A DNA stretch of 64,000 nt from Lachnospiraceae bacterium. GTDB lineage: Bacteria; Bacillota; Clostridia; Lachnospirales; Lachnospiraceae. Positions 34,086 through 43,280 of this stretch are shown in pieces (the stretch's first letter is position 1; every line of letters begins with the position of its first letter). Below the pieces are notes generated by a model, which was given only the letters and a program-made list of their open reading frames with translations, was not told the DNA's origin and ran no database searches. The DNA is taken from the NCBI GenBank assembly GCA_910575275.1, contig CAJTEE010000011.1:50492-114491 (forward strand), in the 5' to 3' direction. The position numbers and the translations under genes were made by a program.

Positions 34086-35477
34086 ATGCGTGAAAAACTA
34101 GAAACCCTACCGTTGACGCAGCTTAGGGAGCTGGCAAAAAGCCAGGGAATCCAGCACATTACGTCGCTCAGAAAGTCGGAGCTGATCGACAGGCTTTGTG
34201 AAGCGGCACAAAAGTCCGAGCCGGAACGGAGCAGAGAGCCGGAGCGGTCCACAGAGCCTGCCCCGGAGAGGAGACAGCCAGCGGTGCAGCCGATGGCTGC
34301 TTCTGCCGTACAGGGGACGGATCCTAAAAGTGATCTGCAGGAACTGGACAGCGGCATTGAGGCGAACGGAATCCTGGAGGTTATGCCGGATGGCTTCGGC
34401 TTTATCCGCTGCGAAAATTTTTTGCCCGGTGAAAATGACGTCTATGTGGCGCCGTCTCAGATCCGGCGTTTCAATATGAAGACAGGGGATATCATCCGCG
34501 GAAACCGCCGTGTAAAGACTGCGACGGAAAAATTTGCGGCTCTTTTATATGTGACAGATATCAACGGCTACCCGCCGCATGTGGTGGAGCGCCGCCCGAA
34601 CTTTGAAGACCTGACCCCGATCTTTCCGAACGAGCGGCTCTGCCTGGAGCTGCGTGGTGCGAAAAATACGGTTGCCATGCGCGTAATGGATCTGCTGGCG
34701 CCGATCGGAAAAGGGCAGAGGGGCATGATTGTCTCGCCGCCGAAGGCAGGAAAGACCACGCTCTTAAAGCAGGTGGCCAAGGCCGTCAAGACCAACTATC
34801 CGGATATGCATCTGATCATTCTTCTAATCGACGAGCGGCCGGAGGAGGTCACGGACATGAAAGAATCCGTGGTCGGGCCCAATGTGGAGGTGATCTATTC
34901 AACCTTCGACGAGCTTCCAGAGCGTCATAAGCGTGTCTCCGAGATGGTCGTCGAGCGCGCAAGACGCCTGGTTGAACATGGCCGCGATGTCATGATCCTG
35001 TTGGACAGCATTACCCGTCTGGCACGTGCCTATAATCTGGTCGTCCCGCCGAGCGGACGCACGCTCTCCGGCGGGCTCGATCCGGCGGCACTTCATATGC
35101 CAAAGCGCTTTTTCGGTGCGGCCCGGAATATGCGCGAGGGAGGAAGCCTGACGATCCTTGCGACGGCGTTAGTCGATACGGGCAGCCGTATGGATGACGT
35201 GATCTATGAGGAATTTAAAGGAACCGGCAACATGGAGCTCGTTCTTGACAGAAAGCTCTCCGAAAAGCGGATCTTCCCGGCGATTGATATCCTAAAATCC
35301 GGCACGCGCCGCGACGACCTGCTCCTTTCGAGAGAGGAGGCCGAGGCCGTGGACAGTGTGAGAAAGGCGACCAATTCCATGAAGGCCGAGGAATCCGTCG
35401 AAAAGATCCTGGATCTGTTTGCCCGGACCCGGACGAACAGGGAGTTTGTAGACATGGCAAAAAAGATGAGATTTTAA
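34086..35477 (+). CDS. rho: Transcription termination factor Rho
   Basis: Hexameric RNA helicase that ends transcription. 463 residues: an N-terminal Rho-N helical domain ([14 protein letters not shown]), a charged Glu/Arg/Pro-rich insert (about 40-80), the cold-shock-like RNA-binding domain ([13 protein letters not shown]), then the ATPase with Walker [14 protein letters not shown] (from about 218) and Walker [14 protein letters not shown]. The N-terminal insert is longer than in E. coli Rho, as in many Gram-positives. A short gap of 21 bp leads into iclR. Confidence 0.96.
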   Translation: MREKLETLPLTQLRELAKSQGIQHITSLRKSELIDRLCEAAQKSEPERSREPERSTEPAPERRQPAVQPMAASAVQGTDPKSDLQELDSGIEANGILEVMPDGFGFIRCENFLPGENDVYVAPSQIRRFNMKTGDIIRGNRRVKTATEKFAALLYVTDINGYPPHVVERRPNFEDLTPIFPNERLCLELRGAKNTVAMRVMDLLAPIGKGQRGMIVSPPKAGKTTLLKQVAKAVKTNYPDMHLIILLIDERPEEVTDMKESVVGPNVEVIYSTFDELPERHKRVSEMVVERARRLVEHGRDVMILLDSITRLARAYNLVVPPSGRTLSGGLDPAALHMPKRFFGAARNMREGGSLTILATALVDTGSRMDDVIYEEFKGTGNMELVLDRKLSEKRIFPAIDILKSGTRRDDLLLSREEAEAVDSVRKATNSMKAEESVEKILDLFARTRTNREFVDMAKKMRF

Positions 35478-35498
35478 CCAAAGGCGGGACGCTAAGAA

Positions 35499-36266
35499 AT
35501 GGAAGATATGTCAAAAAATCCGATTCAGGTTGCCGAGCGGCTGTTCCGGGTGATCGAGCTTTTGGCGGAGGCCGGTCCGATGGGGATCATGGAGCTTAGC
35601 AGTCTGCTGGGCTTCCATAAAAGTACGACGCACAGGCTGGTGACGTCCTTGCAGTACATGGGCTATATCCGCCAGGATGAAGAGACGCTTAAATACACGC
35701 TGTCTTTGAAATTCCTTGAGATCGGCAGCAAGATCCTGGAACAGACCAACATGGCGTCCCTGATTCATCCGTCGCTCAAACGCCTTTCGGAACAGACCGG
35801 CGAGACGATTCATCTGGTACGCCGGGAGGGGACGGAGGCGGTCTACATTGACAAGGTAGAGTCGAGCGTCAGCTCGATCCGCATGGTCTCGCGGGTCGGC
35901 AGCCGGATTCCACTCTACTGCTCCGGAGTGGGAAAGGCCCTGTTAGCAGAGCTTGAGGACAGAGAGATTCGCTCCATATGGGAGAATTCCGAGATCCGCA
36001 AGCTGACGCCGCATACGATCCTGACATTTGGAGAGCTCATGGAGCGGATCGGTGAGGTGCGAAGGAGAGGGTACGCCCTGGATGATGAGGAGAACGAGGA
36101 AGGTGTGCGCTGCATTGCCGTGAGCCTTAAGGACTACCACAAAGAGCCGGTCTATGCACTCAGCATCTCGGCTCCGGTCGGCCGTATGACAGGGGACCGT
36201 GTAACGGAGTTAAAGGAAAAGGTGCTGCGGTTTAAAGGGGAGCTTACAAAGACATTGGGACTTTAA
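35499..36266 (+). CDS. IclR-family transcriptional regulator
   Basis: 255 residues. The N-terminal winged helix-turn-helix includes LLAEAGPMGIMELSSLLGFH and STTHRLVTSL; the C-terminal GAF-like effector domain has the conserved YCSGVGKALLAEL and EENEEGVRCIAV. Ligand unknown. An ATG at 35508 is an alternative start, and neither has a strong RBS. It lies between rho and a MATE pump on the same strand, 20 bp from the latter, which is its most likely target. Confidence 0.9.
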   Translation: MEDMSKNPIQVAERLFRVIELLAEAGPMGIMELSSLLGFHKSTTHRLVTSLQYMGYIRQDEETLKYTLSLKFLEIGSKILEQTNMASLIHPSLKRLSEQTGETIHLVRREGTEAVYIDKVESSVSSIRMVSRVGSRIPLYCSGVGKALLAELEDREIRSIWENSEIRKLTPHTILTFGELMERIGEVRRRGYALDDEENEEGVRCIAVSLKDYHKEPVYALSISAPVGRMTGDRVTELKEKVLRFKGELTKTLGL

Positions 36267-36286
36267 GACGGCGGGAAGGGGCAGAT

Positions 36287-37666
36287 ATGGAACAACAGAC
36301 ACAAAAGAGGATGCAAAAATTTCTGGGAGGAGACAAAGAGGGCTATCGGACTGCCTTTCAAATGGCATGGCCGGCGGTTATGGAGTCGTTTTTTATTGCC
36401 TTGGCCGGCATGGTGGATTCCCTGATGGTAAGCTCGATGGGGTCCGCGGCGGTGGCCGCCGTCGGTCTCACGACACAGCCCAAATTTATCGGGCTCTGCA
36501 TCTTCATCGCAACGAATGTGGCCGTGTCGGCACTGGTGGCCAGAAGGCGGGGGCAGAAGGACCGCCGGGGTGCCAACCAGGTGTTAATGATGGCAGTCCT
36601 TTTTACGCTTGTGGCGGGAGCCGCAATCAGCGCGGCCTGCGTAGCGCTTGCGGATCCGATTATTGCGCTCTGTGGGGCAAATGAGGATACGCATGCCAGT
36701 GCGGCGCTCTACTTTAGGATCATCATGGGCGGTATGCTGTTCAATGTCATTTCCATGGCGGTCAATGCGGCGCAGCGTGGCGCGGGGAATACAAAGATCG
36801 CGATGCGGACGAACGTGACCTCCAACGTGGTCAACATGATCGGCAATTATCTGCTGATCCAGGGAAACCTGGGTTTCCCGAAATTAGGGATCGCAGGAGC
36901 GGCGCTTGCGACGGTGTTCGGGACGGTTGTGGCCTGTGCCATGAGCCTGCTTTCCGTCATCCCCAGGGATAATTTTGTAAGCTTTGTTTACATTATAAAG
37001 GAAAGGGTAACGGTGACGCTCAATCCTGCGAGACACATGGCAAAGATCGCCGCCAGCGTTTTTGTGGAACAGGTATTCATGCGGACGGGCTTCCTTTTAG
37101 TGTCCATCATGGTTGCGAAGCTCGGGACAGCCGCGTTTGCGGCGCATCAGGTCGGTATGAACGTGATGAATCTCTCGTTTTCCTTCGGAGACGGTATGCA
37201 GGTGGCGGCGGTGGCGCTCTGCGGCCGGAGCCTTGGCGAGGGAAAGCCGGAGCTTGCCAAAATGTACGGGACGGTCTGCCAGCGCATCGGCAATTTGATT
37301 TCTGTGGTACTGGCAGTGCTCTATCTGACGTGCGGCTCGCTTCTCTATCATCTGTTTTTTGAGGAGGAGGAGATTATCACGATGGGCGTCGCGATCACCA
37401 AGGTGCTGACGGTCATTGTGCTCCTGCAGATCGCACAGGTCATCTATATGGGCTGTCTCCGCGGGGCGGGTGACGTCCTGTTTACGACTGTGGCTTCCAC
37501 GCTTAGCATAACGATCATCCGCCCGGTCTTTTCTTATGTGCTCTGCTATGTCTGCGGCTTTGGGCTGATCGGCGTCTGGCTCGGTATTGTCTGCGACCAG
37601 TTTTCCCGGTTTGTTCTTACAAACTGGCGCTTCCAGAGCGGGAAGTGGATGAACATCCGAATCTGA
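36287..37666 (+). CDS. MATE-family efflux transporter
   Basis: 459 residues, 12 predicted membrane helices in two homologous halves (FQMAWPAVMESFFIALAGMV and the later MAKIAASVFVEQVFMRTGF). MATE proteins expel cationic drugs and metabolites using sodium or proton gradients; the substrate is not predictable. It follows the IclR gene closely and ends 21 bp from the opposing trp transporter operon with no clear terminator between. Confidence 0.93.
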   Translation: MEQQTQKRMQKFLGGDKEGYRTAFQMAWPAVMESFFIALAGMVDSLMVSSMGSAAVAAVGLTTQPKFIGLCIFIATNVAVSALVARRRGQKDRRGANQVLMMAVLFTLVAGAAISAACVALADPIIALCGANEDTHASAALYFRIIMGGMLFNVISMAVNAAQRGAGNTKIAMRTNVTSNVVNMIGNYLLIQGNLGFPKLGIAGAALATVFGTVVACAMSLLSVIPRDNFVSFVYIIKERVTVTLNPARHMAKIAASVFVEQVFMRTGFLLVSIMVAKLGTAAFAAHQVGMNVMNLSFSFGDGMQVAAVALCGRSLGEGKPELAKMYGTVCQRIGNLISVVLAVLYLTCGSLLYHLFFEEEEIITMGVAITKVLTVIVLLQIAQVIYMGCLRGAGDVLFTTVASTLSITIIRPVFSYVLCYVCGFGLIGVWLGIVCDQFSRFVLTNWRFQSGKWMNIRI

Positions 37667-37687
37667 AGCGGCTCTGGTGCGCCGGCG

Positions 37688-38461
37688 TTAGTTTCCGCAT
37701 TCGATGCTGATCGCATTGAACATATCGAGGATATCCTCTACCCGCATATCGGATTTTTCCCTGCCTTTTTTATCGAGAATCGTCTGCCCCTGATGCATCA
37801 TGAGCAGGCGGTTTCCGTATTCCACAGCAAACCGCAGGTTATGCGTGACCATGATCGTCGTCAGATGCTTTTCGGCGACGATTTTTCCGGTAAGCTGCAT
37901 GATGGTTTCGGCCGTTTTCGGGTCAAGAGCCGCCGTGTGCTCGTCAAGGATCAGAAACTCGATGGGCGTCATGGTAGACATTAAAAGCGCCATGGCCTGG
38001 CGCTGCCCGCCGGAGAGCACACCCACCTTGACAGAAAGCTTATCCTCAAGTCCCAGTCCCAGCGTACTTAGCTGTTCTTTGTAAAAGCCGATCCTGCTCT
38101 TATCCGTCCCGGGCCGCAGATTAAAGGACCGCCCCTTCGTATCGGCCAACGCCATGTTTTCAAGGATTGTCATATTGGGGCAGGTGCCCATGGACGGATT
38201 CTGATAGACGCGTCCGATGCGGCGCTGGCGTTTGAACTCCGGCATGCGGGTAATGTCCCGGCCTCCGATCCGAATCGAGCCGGCATCCAAAGGGATACTG
38301 CCGCAGATCAGGTTTAACAGAGAAGTTTTTCCGGAGCCGTTGCTTCCGACGACAGAGACGAATTCCCCCTCGCCGACAGTCAGGCTGAAATCCTCAAACA
38401 GGCACATTTCATTGACGGTTCCGGCATGATAAAATTTGCAGATATTTTGAAGCTCAAGCAT
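37688..38461 (-). CDS. trpZ: Tryptophan-type ABC transporter, ATPase (TrpZ)
   Basis: 257 residues. Walker A GSNGSGKTS, signature LSGGQRQA, Walker B FLILDEHTAALDP and the switch His (MVTHN) are all present. The ATG at 38461 follows GAGGAGGGGG on the minus strand and overlaps the permease stop by 8 bp. It is the last gene of a three-gene operon whose leader carries a tryptophan T-box, so the cargo is tryptophan or a precursor. Confidence 0.88.
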   Translation of the reverse strand: MLELQNICKFYHAGTVNEMCLFEDFSLTVGEGEFVSVVGSNGSGKTSLLNLICGSIPLDAGSIRIGGRDITRMPEFKRQRRIGRVYQNPSMGTCPNMTILENMALADTKGRSFNLRPGTDKSRIGFYKEQLSTLGLGLEDKLSVKVGVLSGGQRQAMALLMSTMTPIEFLILDEHTAALDPKTAETIMQLTGKIVAEKHLTTIMVTHNLRFAVEYGNRLLMMHQGQTILDKKGREKSDMRVEDILDMFNAISIECGN

Positions 38462-39344
38462 GGCGTTTCCCCCTCCTCTTGACCGAATCGCTGACAAACA
38501 GAATGAAAAGCAGGATGACGGCAGTGACAAGCTTTAAGTCGGTGGCCTTGATTAGGCGGACCGAAATCACGAGGGCTACACACGCCTTGTAAAGGATTGA
38601 ACCGACGATGACCGCCGTTGTCGGGCGAAGTCTGTGAAAGCGCTTAAAAAGCTGCGTTCCCAGAATCACGCTTGCGAGTCCGAAAACCATGGTGCCTGTG
38701 CCGACCGAAACGTCGAAGTAGGCCTGCTTCTGTGCGAAAATGCCGCCGGCCAAGGCCGCAAAGCCGTTTGCGATGGACAGGCCGATGATTTTTACGCGGC
38801 CCTTATCCACGGCGAGAGAGATCACGAGTGTGTCATTGTCCCCGGCGGCCCGTAAAAGATAACCAGAGCGGGTGCCCAGATACCAGTCAAGCAAAAGCTT
38901 GCAGAGCAGAGTGATAACAGCCAGGATCAGGACGACGGCATAGGGCCGTAACGGCGCGGGCAGGCAGGTCCGGATCCATGGGTTGTCAAAAATCGTGTCT
39001 TTTGACAAAAACGGAAGATTGGCCTTCATGCCAGCGATCCGCAGATTGACGGAGTAAAGGGATGTCATAACGATGATTCCGGAAAACAGATCACGGACCC
39101 GGCAGCGGACATGGATGAGGCCCGTTATACAGCCCGCGAGGGCCCCGGCCAGAAAGGAGGCCGGGAGCGCCAGGAAGGGTGCGGTGCCGTTTACGAGCAT
39201 GGCAGCAGTAAGCGCTGCACCGAGGGGAAACGTACCGTCTACGGAAAGGTCCGGAAAATCCAGGATTTTATACGTAATGTACACACCGAGGGCCATAATG
39301 GCATAAATCAGGCCTTCTTCGAGAATACCGGAAAGGATGGTCAT
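38454..39344 (-). CDS. trpY: Tryptophan-type ABC transporter, permease (TrpY)
   Basis: 296 residues with about eight to ten hydrophobic segments, of the BPD-type permease family related to branched-chain amino-acid and ribose permeases (LPASFLAGALAGCITGLIHV; NGFAALAGGIFAQ). Its ATG overlaps the binding-protein stop as ATGA. Gene order binding protein-permease-ATPase is the trpXYZ arrangement of Firmicutes. Confidence 0.88.
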   Translation of the reverse strand: MTILSGILEEGLIYAIMALGVYITYKILDFPDLSVDGTFPLGAALTAAMLVNGTAPFLALPASFLAGALAGCITGLIHVRCRVRDLFSGIIVMTSLYSVNLRIAGMKANLPFLSKDTIFDNPWIRTCLPAPLRPYAVVLILAVITLLCKLLLDWYLGTRSGYLLRAAGDNDTLVISLAVDKGRVKIIGLSIANGFAALAGGIFAQKQAYFDVSVGTGTMVFGLASVILGTQLFKRFHRLRPTTAVIVGSILYKACVALVISVRLIKATDLKLVTAVILLFILFVSDSVKRRGKRHA

Positions 39345-40417
39345 TTTGTGCCTCCAAACAGTTCTTTTGCGCTTTTTGTAAGCGCCTCGGGAAAGGAGAT
39401 GCCAAGCGCCTCGGCTGTGTCCGTATTGCCGTAAAAGGCGGCTTCCTCGATCACTTCAAACGGAAGCTCGGAGGCCTTTGCCTCGCCCTTTAAGACCTTT
39501 GCGGCCATATGGCCGGTCTGCTTGCCGAGCTCCACATAATCGAGTCCCATTGCAGCCAGGCAGCCGAGCTTAACCTGTTCGATCTCGCTGCCGAACACCG
39601 GGATCTTACATGCATTCGCCTTGGAGAGGATAAGCGGGAGGGAGGAAACGACGGTATTGTCGGTCAGGTTGTTTAAGCAGTCCACCTCCTGCAGGATACT
39701 GTCCGTGGCAAGCGGGATATCCGCAGTAGAGGAAACACCTACGTCGAAGATCTCAAAGCCGTATTCCGGCGCATGCTCCTTATATTCGGCGAGTGTGGAG
39801 GCGGAATTGACCTCGCTTGTTGTGTAAAGAATGCCGATCCGCTTGGCCTCCGGAAGGATCTCCCGGATCATCGCAAGCTGCTGCTCCACGGGAAGCTTGT
39901 CGCTTGTGCCGGTGACTTCGCCTGCCGGCATTCCATCCTCGGAAGCGAGTTCCGCGGCGACCGGATCCGTCACAGCCGTGTAGATAACTGGAATGTTATT
40001 CTTTCTGCCGGCACTGTATGCGCTCTGCGCGATCGGAGTCGCGATCGCACAGATCATATCGACGTTCTGCCCTGCAAAATTTGTGGCGATCTGGGAGGCA
40101 AGCCCGGGATCCGACTGGGCGTTCTCCTCAAGAAGGGTCAGGTTTTCTCCTATGATGAAGCCCTCCTCTGCGAGCCCCTGGATAAAGCCTTCACGGCAGT
40201 TGTCAAGGGAGCCGTGGACAGCAAACTGGCCGATGCCGATTGTTACAGAAGGGGCGGTTCCCTCGGCAGGGCCGGATTCCTCTGCCAGGGAAGCCTCTGT
40301 CTGGGAGTCGGTTTCTTTGGCGGGTGCGCTAGTCTCTGGCTGTCCGCTGCTGGAGCAGCCCGTTGCCAGGACGGATGCCAGTGTGGTAAGAACGATTGCT
40401 TTCATGATTTTTTTCAT
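39341..40417 (-). CDS. trpX: Tryptophan-type ABC transporter, substrate-binding lipoprotein (TrpX)
   Basis: 358 residues. A lipoprotein signal ends in LATGCSSSG, followed by a Glu/Thr/Ser-rich linker (about 25-55) and a two-lobed periplasmic-binding fold of the ABC_sub_bind type (QSDPGLASQIATNFAGQNVD; TAVTDPVAAELAS). The ATG at 40417 follows GAGAGGAG; longer in-frame starts lie in the leader. Transcription should be controlled by the Trp T-box 130 bases upstream. Confidence 0.88.
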   Translation of the reverse strand: MKKIMKAIVLTTLASVLATGCSSSGQPETSAPAKETDSQTEASLAEESGPAEGTAPSVTIGIGQFAVHGSLDNCREGFIQGLAEEGFIIGENLTLLEENAQSDPGLASQIATNFAGQNVDMICAIATPIAQSAYSAGRKNNIPVIYTAVTDPVAAELASEDGMPAGEVTGTSDKLPVEQQLAMIREILPEAKRIGILYTTSEVNSASTLAEYKEHAPEYGFEIFDVGVSSTADIPLATDSILQEVDCLNNLTDNTVVSSLPLILSKANACKIPVFGSEIEQVKLGCLAAMGLDYVELGKQTGHMAAKVLKGEAKASELPFEVIEEAAFYGNTDTAEALGISFPEALTKSAKELFGGTK

Positions 40418-40471
40418 AAAGATCTCCTCTCTGTCTTTGCTGCTGCCGATGAGAAAATTGAGGGCATAAAA

Positions 40472-40543
40472 AGTGTGCGCTTTGCGCACACTCGCGCCGG
40501 AGCGCGGCTGCGTCACAGCCATCTTCCTTAGCGCGGAGTGCGC
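40472..40543. repeat. GC-rich palindromic repeat in the trpX leader
   Basis: GTGTGCGC-TTT-GCGCACAC (40473-40491) forms a perfect 8-bp hairpin, followed by further GCGC-rich inverted blocks. GCGAGTGTGCGC on the minus strand matches the repeat near 27.97 kb. It lies between the T-box terminator and the trpX RBS. Confidence 0.5.
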
Positions 40544-40545
40544 AT

Positions 40546-40822
40546 AAAAAAAGTCTCAAGCATACACTAGTATGCTTGAGACGAATCATTCTATCCGCGG
40601 TGCCACTCAAATTGACCGGTTGGTCCACTTTTTCGTATACCATCATATACGCCGCTTTGTAACGGCTGCGGAAGCCGTCAGTCCCTACTGTTTTTCAAGA
40701 CTGCCCTCGAAAGGCCATTCTGTTTCCAACGAAATACCGCAATCCCACCGCCTGCAGCTCTCTGTCAATCCGTTTGGGGAAACATACTCCTCTTTCTCAA
40801 CGGTTTTGATTTTCAGTTATGG
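40546..40822 (-). promoter_or_regulatory. T-box riboswitch with tryptophan specifier
   Basis: Read on the minus strand. AGAGAGCUG and the GGUGGGA distal-loop region mark stem I; GAAUGGCC places UGG (Trp) in the specifier position (40717-40715). The T-box antiterminator sequence GAGUGGCACCGCGG is at 40608-40595, then a 12-bp terminator stem (40582-40553) with seven Us. Uncharged tRNA-Trp would pair and allow read-through into trpXYZ. Confidence 0.88.
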
Positions 40823-40826
40823 GGTT

Positions 40827-40855
40827 ATCTTAATACTGCAATTGTATTTTGTCAA
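40827..40855 (-). promoter_or_regulatory. Promoter of the T-box/trpXYZ operon
   Basis: Minus strand TTGACA (40855-40850), 17-base spacer and TAAGAT (40832-40827), directly before the T-box leader. Confidence 0.75.
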
Positions 40856-40874
40856 GAAGAAATTTTCAGGTTAT

Positions 40875-41402
40875 TTAGAATTCCGGCTCGATGAGGCCAT
40901 ATGAGTTGGCCTTTCTCTTATAGACCACATTGACTTCATTGGTATCTGCGTTCAGGAACATGAAAAAGTTATGGCCTAAAAGCTCCATCTGAATACAGGC
41001 CTCCTCCGGATCCATGGGCTTCATGGCGAAGCGCTTGGTTTTGACGATTTGGATTGTCTCCTCATGCTCCGGCTCCTCCTGTAAAAACATCTCGCTGAAG
41101 GAGAGGGCACTCTGCTTTTTGTCAATCAGCTTTGTCTTATATTTTTTGATTTGGCGTTCGATAATTTCCTCCACGAGATCGATCGAGACATACATATCGC
41201 TGGAGTCCTGCTCGGCGCGGATCATATTTCCCTTGACCGGAATCGTCACCTCGATTTTCTGCCGGCCCTTTTCAACGCTCATGGTTACCTGTACTTCCGT
41301 GTCTGGAGAAAAATAGCGTTCCAGTTTACCGATTTTGCTCTCCACCGCCTCGCGGAGGCCCTCGGTGATGTCGATGTTCTTTCCACTGATAATATAACGC
41401 AT
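40875..41402 (-). CDS. hpf: Ribosome hibernation-promoting factor, long form
   Basis: 175 residues. The N-terminal domain (1-100; ISGKNIDITEGLREAVESKI) binds the 30S subunit and the C-terminal domain (about 120-175; EEACIQMELLGHNFFMFLNA) dimerises to make 100S ribosomes in stationary phase. Long-form length is normal for Firmicutes. AGAAGGAG precedes the ATG on the minus strand. Transcription can run on toward the trp T-box promoter 20 bp beyond its stop, as no terminator is seen there. Confidence 0.95.
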   Translation of the reverse strand: MRYIISGKNIDITEGLREAVESKIGKLERYFSPDTEVQVTMSVEKGRQKIEVTIPVKGNMIRAEQDSSDMYVSIDLVEEIIERQIKKYKTKLIDKKQSALSFSEMFLQEEPEHEETIQIVKTKRFAMKPMDPEEACIQMELLGHNFFMFLNADTNEVNVVYKRKANSYGLIEPEF

Positions 41403-41432
41403 ACAATCAACTCCTTCTTTTGGGATAAGACA

Positions 41433-41461
41433 AGTATAGCATATATTTCTGTAAAATACAA
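41433..41461 (-). promoter_or_regulatory. Promoter of hpf
   Basis: Minus strand TTGTAT (41461-41456), 17-base spacer and TATACT (41438-41433) with TG two bases before the -10. Confidence 0.65.
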
Positions 41462-41658
41462 CACAGAAAGAAAAAAATTAGACAATTTGAAGAGAGAAAT
41501 TCAAGTATTAAAACGATAGAAACGCATTCGACATGCCGGGGCGTTTGTCAATAGGTTTTTGGGAGAAAAAGGTCGAAACGGCAAATTTTATGAGATGTGT
41601 ACAAAAATTTGAAAATATTGGCTGGACCGGAAAATCCACGAAATACACCGGAGAAAAA

Positions 41659-41773
41659 TGTGGATATTGTGTATAACTTGGTGTATAAGTGCTTTTCCAC
41701 ACAAAACGGCGGTTCTCCGGGGTGGACAACTTCAGGCAATTCCCCGGAAAACGCCGGTGGATACTGTGGATAA
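41659..41773. promoter_or_regulatory. Cluster of DnaA-box-like sites
   Basis: Within 115 bp there are three matches to the DnaA box TTWTNCACA or its complement: TGTGTATAA (41668), TTTTCCACA (41693) and the perfect TGTGGATAA (41765); TGTGGATAT (41659) and GGTGTATAA (41680) miss by one base. The gap 41462-41867 has no gene. dnaA is not nearby, so this looks like a non-origin DnaA-binding cluster. Confidence 0.5.
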
Positions 41774-41867
41774 CAGAAAAATCAACTCGATGCTTTGTGC
41801 AATTTGTCTGGTTTACCATAATTTAGTACCGGTTGTCGTCTCGTGGCGGCATTTGTCCATATGAGGC

Positions 41868-43043
41868 TTATTTTTGGCTTACGATCTCTCCTCCAAGGAC
41901 CGTCATTCGGCAGTCTAGGAGAGCCTTGATGTTATCGAGCGGGTTCTGGTCAAAAACGGCAAAGTCCGCTCTTTTCCCGACAGTGACGGAGCCATGCGTG
42001 TCCGATACGCCCAAAAGCTCGGCGGCCCGGCTGGTCCCGCACCGGATGGCTTCCATCGGCGTCATGCCGCATTCCGTCATAAGAACGCATTCGAAGGCGG
42101 TCTTGTCAAACGTATTGAACGGGGTTCCTGCATCTGTGCCGAGGGCGATCTTTACACCGGCTTTATGGGCACGGCGGAAGGTATCCATGTGGGCGTCGAT
42201 GGTCTGCTCCACCTTTTTGACGACATATTCGGCGATTCCTGCTTTGGTTCCGTATTGCTTGATCCAGTAAGGGGCGGCTAAGGTCGGGACATAGAAGACA
42301 TCATGCTCTTTCATAAAGGAAAAACACCAGTCGTCCATATAGAAGCCGTGTTCAACAGAATCAATGCCCGCCCGGAGCGCATTTTTGATGCCCTCCATAC
42401 CCTGGGCGTGCGTAAAGGTTTTGGCACCGGCCTTGTGGGCTTCCTCAATGGCGGCGCTAAGCTCCTCCTCCGTCAACTGGGCGGAACCCGGTTCTACCCC
42501 TTTTGTCATGACGCCGCCGGTGGCCATCAGCTTGATCCAGTTTGCGCCGGCTTTTAACTGCTCTCTCGCGGCCTTGCGGCAGTCGTCAGGACCGTCGGCC
42601 TCGCGTCCAGAGGTATGGCCGTGTCCGCCTGTCATACAGATGCATTTGCCGGCTGTCTGCATTCCGGGAGAGAGGATCTGACCCTTTAGCTGGGCATCGT
42701 GAATTACGGCGTCGATGTGATTGGGGGAGCCCGCATCGCGGATGTAGGTGACACCGGAATCCAACAACGTTTTTAAATTGTCAAGGGCGCGTATGGTGAA
42801 AGCGGCATCGGGGAGAGTGCGGTCGGGATTGGCACCCGCGTCGAAGCAGATATGTACATGGCAGTTAAAGAGACCGGGAAGCAGCGTCTCTCCTCGAAGG
42901 TCTACGACCCTTGCGTCGGTCGGGGCGGTAAGCTCTCTGCCGATCTCGCGGATCATACCGGATTCGACAAGAATGCTGCATTCCGGAAGTACGGTGTTGC
43001 CAAGGACATCGAGGACGTCCGCATGGGTAAATAAGGTAATCAT
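41868..43043 (-). CDS. Metal-dependent amidohydrolase (imidazolonepropionase-like)
   Basis: 391 residues. The beta-barrel metal site shows NCHVHICF (His-x-His), the Lys region ANWIKLMATGG, later His residues (THAQG, VEHGF) and the Asp of LGTDAGTPF. Residues after 340 form the small beta-sandwich (GSVTVGKRADFAVFD). Members include imidazolonepropionase-like and Xaa-Pro dipeptidase-like enzymes; the substrate is not determinable. Single-gene unit with its own promoter. Confidence 0.9.
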   Translation of the reverse strand: MITLFTHADVLDVLGNTVLPECSILVESGMIREIGRELTAPTDARVVDLRGETLLPGLFNCHVHICFDAGANPDRTLPDAAFTIRALDNLKTLLDSGVTYIRDAGSPNHIDAVIHDAQLKGQILSPGMQTAGKCICMTGGHGHTSGREADGPDDCRKAAREQLKAGANWIKLMATGGVMTKGVEPGSAQLTEEELSAAIEEAHKAGAKTFTHAQGMEGIKNALRAGIDSVEHGFYMDDWCFSFMKEHDVFYVPTLAAPYWIKQYGTKAGIAEYVVKKVEQTIDAHMDTFRRAHKAGVKIALGTDAGTPFNTFDKTAFECVLMTECGMTPMEAIRCGTSRAAELLGVSDTHGSVTVGKRADFAVFDQNPLDNIKALLDCRMTVLGGEIVSQK

Positions 43044-43094
43044 GGTAAATTCCTCCTACATGTGCAATAAAATTAAGAAACAGTTCCTTTACTT

Positions 43095-43122
43095 ATTATA
43101 GCAGTAATCTGCGGGAAGACAA
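43095..43122 (-). promoter_or_regulatory. Promoter of the amidohydrolase
   Basis: Minus strand TTGTCT (43122-43117), 16-base spacer and TATAAT (43100-43095). Confidence 0.6.
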
Positions 43123-43198
43123 GAAATTTTCAATATTTGCAGCAGCCTTGCTTACGGCGTCCCTGCTACCCAATATTCCCTGTAAAATAAGAAAAAGA

Positions 43199-43227
43199 TT
43201 GCATTTTGTAACAAATAAAATTATAAT
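43199..43227 (+). promoter_or_regulatory. Promoter of the rel operon
   Basis: TTGCAT (43199-43204), 17-base spacer and TATAAT (43222-43227), about 50 bases before the ATG. Confidence 0.7.
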
Positions 43228-43280
43228 ATGTTTTATCTATTATTAAATTGTGGATAGCCTGATAAAGAAGGTGAGAATAC

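Noticed and set aside
41659..41773. Chromosomal replication origin
   Set aside because: DnaA boxes are present, but dnaA, dnaN and an obvious unwinding element are not, so it is reported only as a DnaA-box cluster.
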